Assembly (NCBI GenBank): GCA_916048095.2 | Contig: OU696570.1 | Location: 10,564,816-10,628,815, forward strand | Reading direction: 5' to 3' | Source of the DNA: Sacculina carcini | Taxonomy: Eukaryota > Arthropoda > Thecostraca > Sacculinidae | Length of the DNA stretch: 64,000 bases | In this document: positions 1 to 10,300 of the stretch, piece by piece | Numbering within the stretch: the first letter of the stretch is position 1 | Layout: each line of letters starts with the position of its first letter | Notes under the pieces: model-generated | The model's input: only the letters and a program-made list of their open reading frames with translations | The model's database searches: none | What the model was told of the DNA's origin: nothing | Program-made: the position numbers and the translations under genes

Positions 1-447
1 ATTTCAGACACTTTGTAGAGGACCTGTGCGAACGTTCGACTTTCTTTTCCAGCACATTATACACACACACACACACACGCACACGCACACACACACATAC
101 ATTGACCGTGTGATGGCTGTGTTTTTGCGAATGTGCTGCGTAGAGATTAGTCTAGCACAAAGGTACGCTGTCATTATGCGCTACCATGACATACGACTGA
201 GCGTATGCTGATAAGCAAGAGTGGACGGAGGAAAATGGTGTGTTTGGCAGCTCCCACGCTCTGCCTTCGATCTTCTGCTCACTAATTTTCTCTGCTCATT
301 GTCAGCGTATGCAGATGAGCACCGCGGAGACTGTGTGCGTGTAGCGTTCACTCTCCGGGTCAATTCAGGTCATACAGACACACGCACACACACAGGCACA
401 CACACACACTCACACATACATCCACATACATGCATGGACGTACGCAC

Positions 448-482
<35 letters not shown>

Positions 483-879
483 GTACAACCTCGTTCCGAA
501 ATATTGAAACACACACACACACATGGACACACACATACATTTTTCCATGTCGGTGTTTTTTGCGCACAAAAATTCAATCAGTGTTGATATAATCACACCT
601 CCTGTTGTTGCAATCTTGAAGAGCCGCTCTACAGAACGCTTCCGGCTCTGAAATTGCCGACAAGCGATGGTGGTGGTGAATGTTGGAGCCACGCTGATGA
701 AATCTGCTCCAGCTCTGAATTGTTGCATAGAAGATGAGCACATGGCCGACCTACAGCATAGGCTGATTGAAAAGAAGTAGCCACAGAGGGCATTCCCTCC
801 AATACATCAATGAATTTGGCCAAACTGTGCTACATTAAGTTGGGTTTTGTTTACCTTTTTATCGAAGAACTGATTAATG
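1..879. other. Gene-free stretch with AC microsatellites
   Basis: No coding homology is recognised. The stretch holds (AC)n tracts near 61-101 and a longer interrupted AC-rich tract near 376-535. Open frames here translate to His-Thr or Cys-Val runs and are microsatellite artefacts. It is probably intron of the nuclear receptor whose last exon starts at 1868, because the upstream ligand-binding-domain exons are absent. Confidence 0.6.
376..535. repeat. Interrupted (AC)n microsatellite
   Basis: An AC-rich run of about 160 bp, with a pure core near 452-482 and interruptions by ATAC and GCAC variants. It lies inside the presumed intron of the nuclear receptor gene, where the sense RNA would read (CA)n. 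Confidence 0.85.
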
Positions 880-1187
880 CAGTGGTTCCCAACCGGTGTG
901 CCGAGGCAGCAAGCTTTGCCGTGAGATCTTCTAAGGGTGCTGCCAAAATGCAGGGGAAAATGCAGATTTGTATTTTAACACGATTTTTTGTAATAGCAGA
1001 ATCAGTGTAATGAAACTTTTCATATCTATGTATAAGGTGTTGTTACACCGATGCAAAATGTCGAAATGAAAAAAAATATAATACAAGACAACGGAGATTT
1101 TAAATATGTATTGCTTCATAAGGGTGCCGGGAACTTTTGATGGGCTTGCCAAGGGTACCGCAAAGTAGAAAAGGTTGGGAACCACTG
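880..1187. mobile_element. hAT-type MITE with 8-bp target duplication
   Basis: The terminal inverted repeats are CAGTGGTTCCCAACC at the left and GGTTGGGAACCACTG at the right, a typical hAT end. The flanks GATTAATG (872-879) and GATTAACC (1188-1195) look like an 8-bp target-site duplication with two changes. The 308-bp body has no transposase and is non-autonomous. Confidence 0.85.
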
Positions 1188-1288
1188 GATTAACCTGGAC
1201 TAGGCATGACAGATTTGTTAGCTAGGAGAGCTGATCTTGGCTGGTACATGTTGGTCGCATATACAATCGAGAGAGAAGGGACTTGGTC

Positions 1289-1476
1289 CAGTGGCGGCGC
1301 CAGAAATTCTCCAGTTGGTGGCTAAGATAAAAGATGCGGGGGCTTGACAAAACATGATGAATTACACCCGAAATATCCATGGTCAGGATTTTTGGGAGGG
1401 GTTTCAAGGGGATAAGAGTTTGACACATTTTTGGAGGCTCTTTATTCAATCCAAGCCTCCCATGGCGCCACCACTG
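1289..1476. mobile_element. Short hAT-type MITE, perfect 8-bp TSD
   Basis: The element is 188 bp long, begins CAGTGGCGGCGCCAG and ends ATGGCGCCACCACTG. It is flanked on both sides by exactly ACTTGGTC (1281-1288 and 1477-1484), the 8-bp duplication expected of hAT transposases. The interior holds a GGGGGCTTGACA stretch also seen in fragments near 4.5 and 43.65 kb. Confidence 0.88.
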
Positions 1477-1867
1477 ACTTGGTCTTACCTCCCACAAATC
1501 AAACTTTCTTCTATTGGCTTAAGACAACATTTCCAAGTTATTCCGGGAAGGTTTTGAGCATCCATGTCAGTCTAGGTCGATATTTCTCCAGATTGATTCG
1601 AAATCAACCTTTCCAGCACTAATGGCTACACTTGAGAATGAAAATATTAGATAAAGTATTATACAAAATTAACACTTTTCATTGGTACCGAATCTCATTT
1701 TTATAGACATATGTGTACGTATATATGAGTGCGCCATTTATACCTGATGTCATTCCGTGAGTGTCGTTTAAAAGCGCCTAGGAGTGCATAAAATGCTTCC
1801 AACAACTCATAGTATCTACCATTTTATCCTGCATATGTGCATGTGTGTTTGTGTTGTCATGTTGCAG

Positions 1868-2253
1868 ACGCGTGCGGTCTGCAGGACGTCGCGCACATCG
1901 ACTCATTGCAGGACAAGTCTGTGTCGGCGCTGCTCGAGTACTGCGCCGGACAGTACCCCGACCAACGGCTGCGCTCGTCCAAGCTGCTACTGCAGCTGCG
2001 CACACTGCGATCTATCAGCAGCGATGTCATCGAGCAGCTGTTCTTTGTGCGACTCGTCGGCAAGACGCCGATCACCACGCTGATTCGCGACATGGTGATG
2101 AACGGCATGATGTCACACCAGGTGACCGCCTCCACCTCGGTGGTTGGCAGCACTGGTGGTGTATCTGCTGGTGTATCCGCTGGTGTGGTTGGTGGCGGTG
2201 GCGCGTGGACTCCGGCGCCGCACTGGACAACGGCGGCCGCCATCTCGATGTGA
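1868..2253 (+). CDS. NR2F: NR2F/COUP-TF-like nuclear receptor, last coding exon
   Basis: This is the C-terminal part of a nuclear receptor ligand-binding domain, a DNA-binding transcription factor of the COUP-TF (NR2F/seven-up) group. The exon opens after a TTGCAG acceptor in phase 1. It encodes [15 protein letters not shown], then the COUP-TF signature [14 protein letters not shown] followed by TLIRDM, which in the family covers helices 10-12 and the AF-2 region. Here the family usually reads DACGLSDVAHIESLQ and TPIETLIRDM, so the copy is clearly related but diverged. After the helix 12 region there is an extra tail of about 45 residues, Gly/Val/Ser-rich, ending at TGA 2251-2253; COUP-TFs normally stop soon after this point. 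An (AC)n tract follows within 10 bp of the stop. The upstream exons are outside the window or further 5'. Assignment to NR2F is strong; which paralogue is unknown. Confidence 0.85.
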
Positions 2254-2258
2254 TGCAT

Positions 2259-2261
<3 letters not shown>

Positions 2262-2306
<45 letters not shown>
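2262..2306. repeat. (AC)n microsatellite in the receptor 3' UTR
   Basis: An almost uninterrupted AC run of about 45 bp that starts 9 bp after the nuclear receptor stop codon, so it would lie in the 3' UTR and read (CA)n in the message. Confidence 0.85.
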
Positions 2307-2307
<1 letters not shown>

Positions 2308-2336
2308 CCATACACATTCACAAAATGGCACACACA

Positions 2337-2572
2337 TACCGCATTTTCCCGTGTATAAGATTTTTTTATGTAAGTTTTCATTTTAGAAACAGGGGTCTCT
2401 TATACCAGGCAGTAAGTTATTTGGCACCAATATATACTTTTTTCCAGAATTTTTGCCTAAAAAATTGAAGGAGTGTCTTATACACAATTGAAGAGTCTCT
2501 TATACCCAAGGGTATCTTATACACAAGGGTCTCTAATACACAAAGGTCTCATATACACGGGAAAATACGGTA
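2337..2572. mobile_element. Tc1/mariner-type MITE
   Basis: The inverted termini are TACCGCATTTTCCCGTG on the left and, as reverse complement of the right end, TACCGTATTTTCCCGTG. Both are bounded by TA, as expected for a TA-inserting Tc1/mariner relative. The interior repeats TCTTATAC-type words. The 236-bp body has no coding capacity. Related elements lie at 15.2 and 19.2 kb. Confidence 0.75.
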
Positions 2573-3283
2573 TATACACACGTACACACACCCACCCACA
2601 CACACACCCACACACACATACACACACACACACAGGCATACACACAGACAGACAGAGAGAGATTCACCGTTGCCAACGCGGCAAGAAGACCAAAGACGTT
2701 CGCTTAGTCAGTAGAGTCGTGCAGGTGTTTATTTTGCCTCCTCCCAACTTATTCACCTTAATGTTTTGCTCCTCTCCCCCCGTGCAACTATTATGCAATG
2801 TATGCAACATTAAGTGTGTGCAAATGCACGCCCAACAGTATTGCAACTTGTCTGAATGTTCCGTACGTGTATTGCATATAATTTCGTGTATGTATATTCC
2901 TATGTGTGTGTGTCTGTATGAAAGAGAGACAAAATTAATGAAATGCTATAGTTATATTCCGCACTCAACGGTTTTATACGCTATTTCGCAGATTTTTTAT
3001 AATAGTCACTCAATGTGTATTCTGTCAATTTCTACATCTTCAGAGCTAACTTGAATTACAAACGGGGCGCTTGCGTGCTTTGTTCCTGATGTATGTGTGT
3101 ATGTGTGTGTGTGTGTGTATGTACGTGTGTGTGTGTGTGTATGTATGTGTGTGAGCGATATTTTTATGAATAATTGTCGCCAGTTTTCATTCGATCAGCT
3201 CGCAAGGCGCATTCGAATCATTTGTGACAAATCTTATGCTTATGCTAATGAGATTGACCGCATACTACCCTCTGTCTGAACTC

Positions 3284-3284
<1 letters not shown>

Positions 3285-3367
<83 letters not shown>

Positions 3368-3371
3368 TGTC
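3285..3371. repeat. Long (TG)n microsatellite
   Basis: About 87 bp of nearly pure TG with one ATG interruption near its right end, among the longest uninterrupted TG tracts in the window. No gene is recognised on either side. Confidence 0.9.
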
Positions 3372-3652
3372 CACGCGCCTTGCTTTGCCTGAGCTCCACA
3401 ACAAGAGCATAAACCGTGATTTTCGTTTGTATATTACGTATGTGTATGTGTATGCTTGCATGTGTATGTGTGTATTTGTGTTTGCAAATGTACCGTTTGG
3501 CAGCTTTATTATCATCGGCGTGTTGGCAATTTGCGTGTGCTGCCGCAAGCGTGTGTGCAATGTAAATCGTGTGTGTTCGCTGTGTCGTACCGGTGACGCG
3601 GCCCAGAAACAATAAACGATCTCATGTTTGGGCACCCGTGTATATGTCCGTC

Positions 3653-3700
<48 letters not shown>

Positions 3701-3984
3701 GGCGGAAAATGTGCAAGATCATTGCAGAGTGACCTCGACTGACCTTTGACCCCCTGTGTGCGGGTCAGCTGGCGAGAACAAAAACGGTTGCACAGCGGGA
3801 ACACGCATACTTCCATTACTGGACGCGCATAAATAGACCACGCACACACACACACACACACACACATACGCAGACGGACAGACGCTTACCAACACCTTTC
3901 ACCATTCATAGCGGTGTGTGCGTGCGCAAGACACGCGCTCGCTCTCAAAAGACCACCTCTCGGTCAAAACAAATGCATAAACCA

Positions 3985-4017
<33 letters not shown>

Positions 4018-4440
4018 GACGTCGCGGCCGAGTCAGGTCTGATTTAGTCTAGCGCGTGTTATGAGCGGCTTGGGGAGTGCGCGGGGTCACCGCAAGCGCG
4101 CGGTTGTCATGACACGGTCGCGAGTCAGCTCTGTCGTGACAGAGAAAACCAGAGACAGAGAGAAAGCGGCCAACACAGTCCGTCAGAGACAGCTCAGAGA
4201 CAAGTCTTATTCTCTCTCTCTCTGTCAGTGTGTATGTGTGTATGTGTATGTGCGTGTGTGTGTGGAGACGACACCAGGGTTCATTGATCACACGCTGATT
4301 GAGGCCTGCTATGTTGGACCGCAGCTAAGACCGTCGCTACACCACATCATCATTACATACACACAGACATATATACACAGGCATACACAGGCACACACAC
4401 AGGTTAATGAGTTGACAAATGCTAACGCGTAAGGCACATG

Positions 4441-4473
<33 letters not shown>

Positions 4474-4476
<3 letters not shown>

Positions 4477-4633
4477 GCCGAAGCCCCCCCCCCCCCCCTA
4501 AATGTGCCAAGCCCCCTTGAGTCCGTCCGTCATAAACATTTCGAGTGTAGTTCCTCATGGTTTGCCAAGCCTGCGCATATTTTTGCTTAGTCCCCCTCAA
4601 CCTCCTCGCTGAAAAATCCTCGCGCCGCCACTG
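4474..4633. mobile_element. Truncated hAT-type MITE
   Basis: The right terminus CGCGCCGCCACTG matches the ends of the MITE at 1289-1476. The left end runs into an (AT)n microsatellite and a poly-C tract, so it is lost or eroded. The words AAGCCCCC and GCCAAGCCCCC are shared with the fragment at 43.63-43.70 kb. Confidence 0.6.
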
Positions 4634-5094
4634 CGATATATGTATACACAGTGCTACAATAATAGGAGAGTTTTGTCCTTCGTTAATTCCTCTTCTTATG
4701 CCCAATCTAGCTTTCCGTGCTTTATGAAATGGGAAGGAATTGAGCATGAATCCCATACATAAACACGCACACACACACACACATATACCAACTAGAACAT
4801 ACAAATAAACGGACATGCGTACATGCACTAGCGTACATGCACTAGACAAGCGTACACTGACTAAATAAGTACAGTGCCAATGCTGATTGAAGAGATTTGA
4901 AGTTTAGCTCGGCACACATACACACACACACACACACATGTGAATACATTCATCAACACACACACACACACCCACCCACATACAGACGCATCTTCTACCC
5001 AAAATAAATACAAACTCAAAGCAAACGAGAATAGAGAGAGAGAGAAAATAGGCAGAGAGCAGGCGAGTGTGCTTACAAGATGACGTGAAGTTCG

Positions 5095-5379
5095 ATGATA
5101 AATCGACTGTGTTGTTGTTCAAAATGTTTAGCATACAGAGAGGTACAAGGTGCTCATTTATACTGTCAGCCAGCGGTTATGGATGCGCGCGCGGCCAAAA
5201 ACGTGCTGGTCGAAATTCGAAGACGACTTGGAAGAAGACACATCCATAACATGTCTCTTCATGGAAACAGTCCCGGTGAAGAAGTAGAATCATTTGATGA
5301 ATACATAGGATTAACATGTAATTTCAGTTCAAATATTCTATATAATTGGAGTATGAGCGAAAACTGTTATTCTATGTAA
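5095..5379 (+). CDS. Unrecognised open frame with a GC-rich core
   Basis: The frame has 94 codons; an internal Met at about 5179 begins MDARAAKNVLVEIRRRLG. The core at 5160-5250 is GC-richer than its AT-rich surroundings and reads as a basic, helix-like peptide. I recognise no domain and see no convincing splice sites. It may be a short exon, a relic of a transposon or chance. Confidence 0.15.
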   Translation: MINRLCCCSKCLAYREVQGAHLYCQPAVMDARAAKNVLVEIRRRLGRRHIHNMSLHGNSPGEEVESFDEYIGLTCNFSSNILYNWSMSENCYSM

Positions 5380-5578
5380 TGCTGCAAAATTCGCTATAGT
5401 TTCAAATCGAAACATGAAAATCTCTGCAAAATCCAAGCATCTCTCCTGGGTCACCACATTCATTGTTCCCTGGGAAAATCTAACAGAGGAGAATGACATT
5501 AGTTCAAAGCCTTTTGTGTCATCATTAACTCTGAGAAATTGGAATACTATAAAATTGATAGGTAAAATGATAATATTT

Positions 5579-5699
5579 ATACTACAGAGATAATATAGGG
5601 TTCTGATCATAAATAGATACACATACAGTTCGATATTCATACTACAGAAATAATATAGGATTATGGTCATAAATAGATCCACATAAAATTCTATATTTT
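5579..5699. repeat. Tandem duplication, 60-bp unit, two copies
   Basis: The segment beginning ATACTACAGAGATAATATAG is repeated exactly 60 bp downstream as ATACTACAGAAATAATATAG, with matching CATAAATAGAT words in both copies. Both units are AT-rich and non-coding. Confidence 0.8.
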
Positions 5700-6570
5700 T
5701 CAGTATCGTACGATATGCTAGCTTCCCCACAATTCGATTTATTTTTACAATTGCAAGTGTTCATTTTATCCAAAGTGCTTGTGGTCATTACCGCATAAAC
5801 AGCACAACAAATGACACCCTAACATCAGGCTCGCCCTCTATATGCTCCACACCACGATAGGCAAACTTACATCCAATGACAAAACTGATACTCTGCTATA
5901 ACTGATAATTGTAAAGTGCAAACTGATTACGCAACTCATGAAATTGAAGTACGCAATTCAAAAATTTAAACCTAATAAAATAAAACCTTAGAGTTACCTA
6001 ATAAAATACAACATAAATAAACCTAATTTGTTTTTCTTTGCCATGATCGAATGCTTTTGAACGCCAGTTATGCAATGCCTAATTAACTTGGGCTGACAAT
6101 TCGAAATAGTAAATTAAAATAGGCAATTTCTCCATTACTTCCAGTAGATGGAGCATAACACAAATTATGTCATAGAAACTCCCATGTACCAAAAACACAA
6201 AATGAGAATTAGAAAAAATTCAATAACAATGCCTTTTTCTCAAAACACCATTGTTATGAATAAAAATCTGACATTTCCATATCAGATGATAGTAGTTTGT
6301 GGGTATCTAGCGATATGGTGCACATTCTATGGCTTTTAACAAGCTTTAATCGTCAGAAATAACGAAGAACAGATAGTGAAAGTCTCATGTATTATTGACT
6401 CCAGTATTACAAACAGGCAAACATGACATTTTCATAATAGAAATCGACAAAAACACCACTTATGGCTGAGCGTTTCACATGCATCGACCAACCTCATAAC
6501 AAGCATTGACGCACATCAAAACACCCATAACTCCGCCCATAAATCATCCACCAATCACATCACACAGGTG

Positions 6571-7224
6571 TCACCTCCAAGTGACCTTGACCTGGTCGGT
6601 GCGGAAGCGCTGCGAGCACGTGGTCTCACACAGCGGCGTTGTTTCGCCAGCGCCAAACATCAAATACCCAGCCTGGGCAATCATGGCGCCGTTGTCCACA
6701 CAGAAGCGCTCGTCGGTGGCGAACAGGCGCGCGCCACGTTCGTCGCACATTTGTCGCATCATCTGTTGCAGCCGCTCGTTGCAGCCGACACCGCCGCAAA
6801 TCAGCACCTCGCCGCTGCCCGTGTGAGCCATGGCGCGCTCAGTCACCTCCACTAGCATGGCGAACGCCGTCTCCTGCAGCGAGTAGCACACATCGGCCGC
6901 GCTGTAGCCGCCTGTCGTGTTGGCTGGCACTTCTGAGCCATTGGTGCTAGCATCCGCGGCAAGCCACTCGGACAGGCGGGCCTCAATGTGTGACAGCAGC
7001 CCGCTAAATGACACGTCCATACCCTTGACGGTGTAGGGCAGGGGAATGAGACGTCGGGTGCCTGTGCCTTCACCGCTGGCCGCTAGTTTCTCGATGTTGG
7101 CGCCGGGACTGGGGTCGTTGGACAGCTGCAACAGCCGCGCCAGCCGGTCGAAACAGTTACCCACGGCCAGGTCCAGCGTCTCCCCAAATACAGCATAGTA
7201 GCCACTTGGTGAATACGATATCAC
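6571..7224 (-). CDS. OSGEP: OSGEP exon 4 (C-terminal, stop at 6571-6573)
   Basis: Encodes residues 138-354. It begins [10 protein letters not shown] directly after the GGNTQ that ends exon 3, and its acceptor on the minus strand is TTCAG. It carries the nucleotide-binding motifs of the ASKHA fold ([30 protein letters not shown]). A loop with [12 protein letters not shown] is an insertion relative to human. Confidence 0.95.
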   Translation of the reverse strand: MISYSPSGYYAVFGETLDLAVGNCFDRLARLLQLSNDPSPGANIEKLAASGEGTGTRRLIPLPYTVKGMDVSFSGLLSHIEARLSEWLAADASTNGSEVPANTTGGYSAADVCYSLQETAFAMLVEVTERAMAHTGSGEVLICGGVGCNERLQQMMRQMCDERGARLFATDERFCVDNGAMIAQAGYLMFGAGETTPLCETTCSQRFRTDQVKVTWR

Positions 7225-7359
7225 CTGAACACACAATACACGTACACATAAATACACGTTACATTGCATTATATTACGGCATCTATATAGTGAATTTCAC
7301 CCGAAGATGTCAAAGGCGCTCACACACACACTTAAATATTCAAATAGATGAAAATACAC

Positions 7360-7390
<31 letters not shown>

Positions 7391-10300
7391 TGTACACATA
7401 CATTACATTAAATCATTAGGACATCTATATTGCGAATTTCAGCCGAATGTTTCCAAAGCGCTCACACTCACATACAAACACACATATGCACATGTACACG
7501 CTTATATATACAAGTCGACACAAATAGATCTGTGATTTCGGAAGAGTATTTCTGGGTGAAATTTGGATAAGCCGATTACAAGGCGTGCAATACGACGCAC
7601 AGTCAAACAGTGAAACAATTGAATTTCATAAATAAGATGAAAAACATGACATGGCATAACACAACAAAATAAAGGAGTAGTTCCCACTTCGTCCAGTATA
7701 CACATCGACCATTTAAACAACACGCAAGCAATAAATACTTCAGTAAATACTTTTTTTGTTGAGAATAGTGAGCAGTGACTTATAGTGGCTACTTTAGAAT
7801 ACTTGAGTAAATACTTCAGTGGACATAAAATATGCGCCTGATAGTGGGAAAAACTCATTACGGAGGTCGTTCAATAAGCAATGGCTTTGATCCATTTGCT
7901 GTTGTCTGAGCTGAATGCAATTTCGCATGTGTTATGATTGATATCTCCATGAGGCATGTAGAAAACTACAGTTTAAAATGAATTGTGGATTTTAATTGGC
8001 AGGCAGTGGCGAATCCAGAGTGCTTTGGGAGGGGCTGAATTATGTATTTGTGACTAGGTAGCGTGTGAAGGTCATGACTTGGGGCATCTTCAATGATATA
8101 TACACACATTTTTACACACACAGACACACACACACACACAATAATGTCCGAATATGCTTTGCAATAATGCTTATGTCAACAAATTCTATAGCAACATATT
8201 TGTCTATATCTCTCTTAGTGAGCCTTTTGGTTACGAGGAGTTGATTGGAACGTTTTTTTGTGGGAGATGACTTCAGCCCCAGAGCCCCTCCTCCCTGGAT
8301 CCGCCAGTGTTGACAGGTGTTTGAGCTGAGTCAGGTGTGAAATGCAGGCGGCACCTGTGTATTGCCGCCGCTCACATACAGCACGGTGGGATTATGCGCG
8401 CCGGTGACAAGACGTGCCATCTCAATATGACCAACACAATGATTGACTGCCACCATCGGCCGCTGCCATAACTGCGCCACTGTACGCGCTGCCACCGCCA
8501 CTGTGACCAGGGGCGCCGCCATGCCCGGACCTCGAGTGTAACATACCACGTCGATGGCCTCGTGCGATATCTACGTAACTCACAAACACACACGCACACG
8601 CACACACATACAGACACAAGGACTACTGAATACTAAGTATTTGCTAGTTACTGGCATACAGATAGACAAATACATAAACACATAGACACACATCCACACC
8701 AATATATACACAAACACACGGGCATACACATGAATACATACACAGATACACATATACGTGCATTTACATAAACACATACGCAGACATACATACATATGCA
8801 CAAGGTGTATATGTATGCACACTCAGGTGTGCATTGTACACCTGAGTGTTGTGGCCTGGTCTGTTGCGACGAAGATGGAAAACATCACAAATTCCTCTTG
8901 CAGTCTCACGAGCCGAAGTAGGAGCCTCACCCTTCGTTCTCTATTTCTACCTTCACAAGCGACGGCCAGTCGAGACACCAGAAGAGAAGGCGGACTAGAC
9001 CACCTCCTTCATATATGGGACTTATCAAGCAGCGAGAGACAGAAGATCAGACAAAGGTAAACCCCGTTCGGACAGGCTCACAGAAAGCCTTGCAGCCAGA
9101 GGCATACCCACGACGAGGCAGAGGCATGAGGGGAATCACCACAGGCCGCCCGGATCGAATTACGCACCCGGTGAGACACTAGAGCCTCTGACTAACTCTG
9201 CTGTAACTGCCCACAAGACACGACCCATCCCTCCGCTATGGATGATCCCAAAACACATTGAGCCGCAGCCAAAGAAGAGCGAGAGCAGTGTCATAGCAGA
9301 GCATGGGAGTGTGAAAAAACAAAATTGTTTTACCAAGTCCTCCACAGTGCACCGGGCCACATACCTAACGCGACCCGCTCCCATCCATTGCGTTTCTTCC
9401 CGGCTGAGTCAGATTGACAATGCTATGCGGGCAGCTCTCTCCAATTGTTGCAGCGTTGGACTGGACGAAGATCGCTGGACCGAGACTTCTCTCTACCTCC
9501 TCGTCTAGGAGGTATCGGCACACGGCGCCTGGTCGACGTGGCTCTTGCTGCGTATGTGGCTTCATTACACACCACCAAGTTTCTGGTCGGCGAAAAAATC
9601 GTCACCTCCCCGATGACAGGGACTGTCAAAATCTCGATCGCGAACCTGATGTCCTGCTGACGCAGAAGAACTAGGACGTTCTGACATCCAAGTGACGCTT
9701 CAACCTGCTTTTGAAAACCAGTTGAAAATCAACTGGACCGCGCCCGCCTTCGGCCCTGAGCGATGCCATTTAAAGACCGTTAAGTCAGCCGCCGGCATCA
9801 CCGCCATCCTGGAGCCCAGAAGACTCGACAGACGCAGCCAGCACGGATTCAGTGGTCGTCTCATAGAATGCGCGTTGGTCGCTGGTGCAGCTGCCGAGAA
9901 GGCCGAGCGGACGATAGGATAGCGTTATGCGGAGCTCGGTCAGAGGAGATGGCTGTGTGTCTCTGGCCATAGAGACATCCGGTGTGATGGGTGCTGAACT
10001 CCAGGATTTCAACAGCGATTTCGGGAGACGCATTAGGGAGCGCACTGGAGATAATCGCGAAACAAGCTGGTTCCGCCAAAGAATTGTATTAGCTGTCGTC
10101 CGCGACAATCCGGCTGTTGCTGAAGGTTAATAGTTGAAGGCTACACGAGAAGCCGAAGCTTATGAACACACAGGTGTGCCCCGTGCAGCTCAGTGTCACC
10201 GCATAACCGACCCTCTCTACGCTATGGAGCCACATTGACAGAAGACGTATTAGAGGGCCACCTCCCCAGCAATGCATGACACAACACATGACTGATATCT

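Larger units (their letters stand above)
2573..6570. other. Gene-poor stretch between the receptor and OSGEP
   Basis: Four kilobases with no recognised gene. It holds many (AC)n/(TG)n runs (near 2577-2640, 3097-3150, 3285-3371, 3658-3698, 3842-3866, 3989-4016, 4915-4940, 4960-4982), an (AT)n run at 4442-4473, a truncated hAT-type MITE, a 60-bp tandem duplication at 5579-5699 and an unrecognised GC-rich open frame near 5.1-5.4 kb. The 3' parts of the receptor and OSGEP transcripts converge on it. Confidence 0.6.

Noticed and set aside
2113-2381. Alternative frames over the nuclear receptor exon
   Set aside because: Only one plus-strand frame gives the COUP-TF ligand-binding sequence; the others run into the AC repeat.
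3265-3722. Proteins made of His-Thr or Cys-Val repeats (here and at many other places)
   Set aside because: They are translations of (AC)n and (TG)n arrays in all frames and carry no other protein signal.
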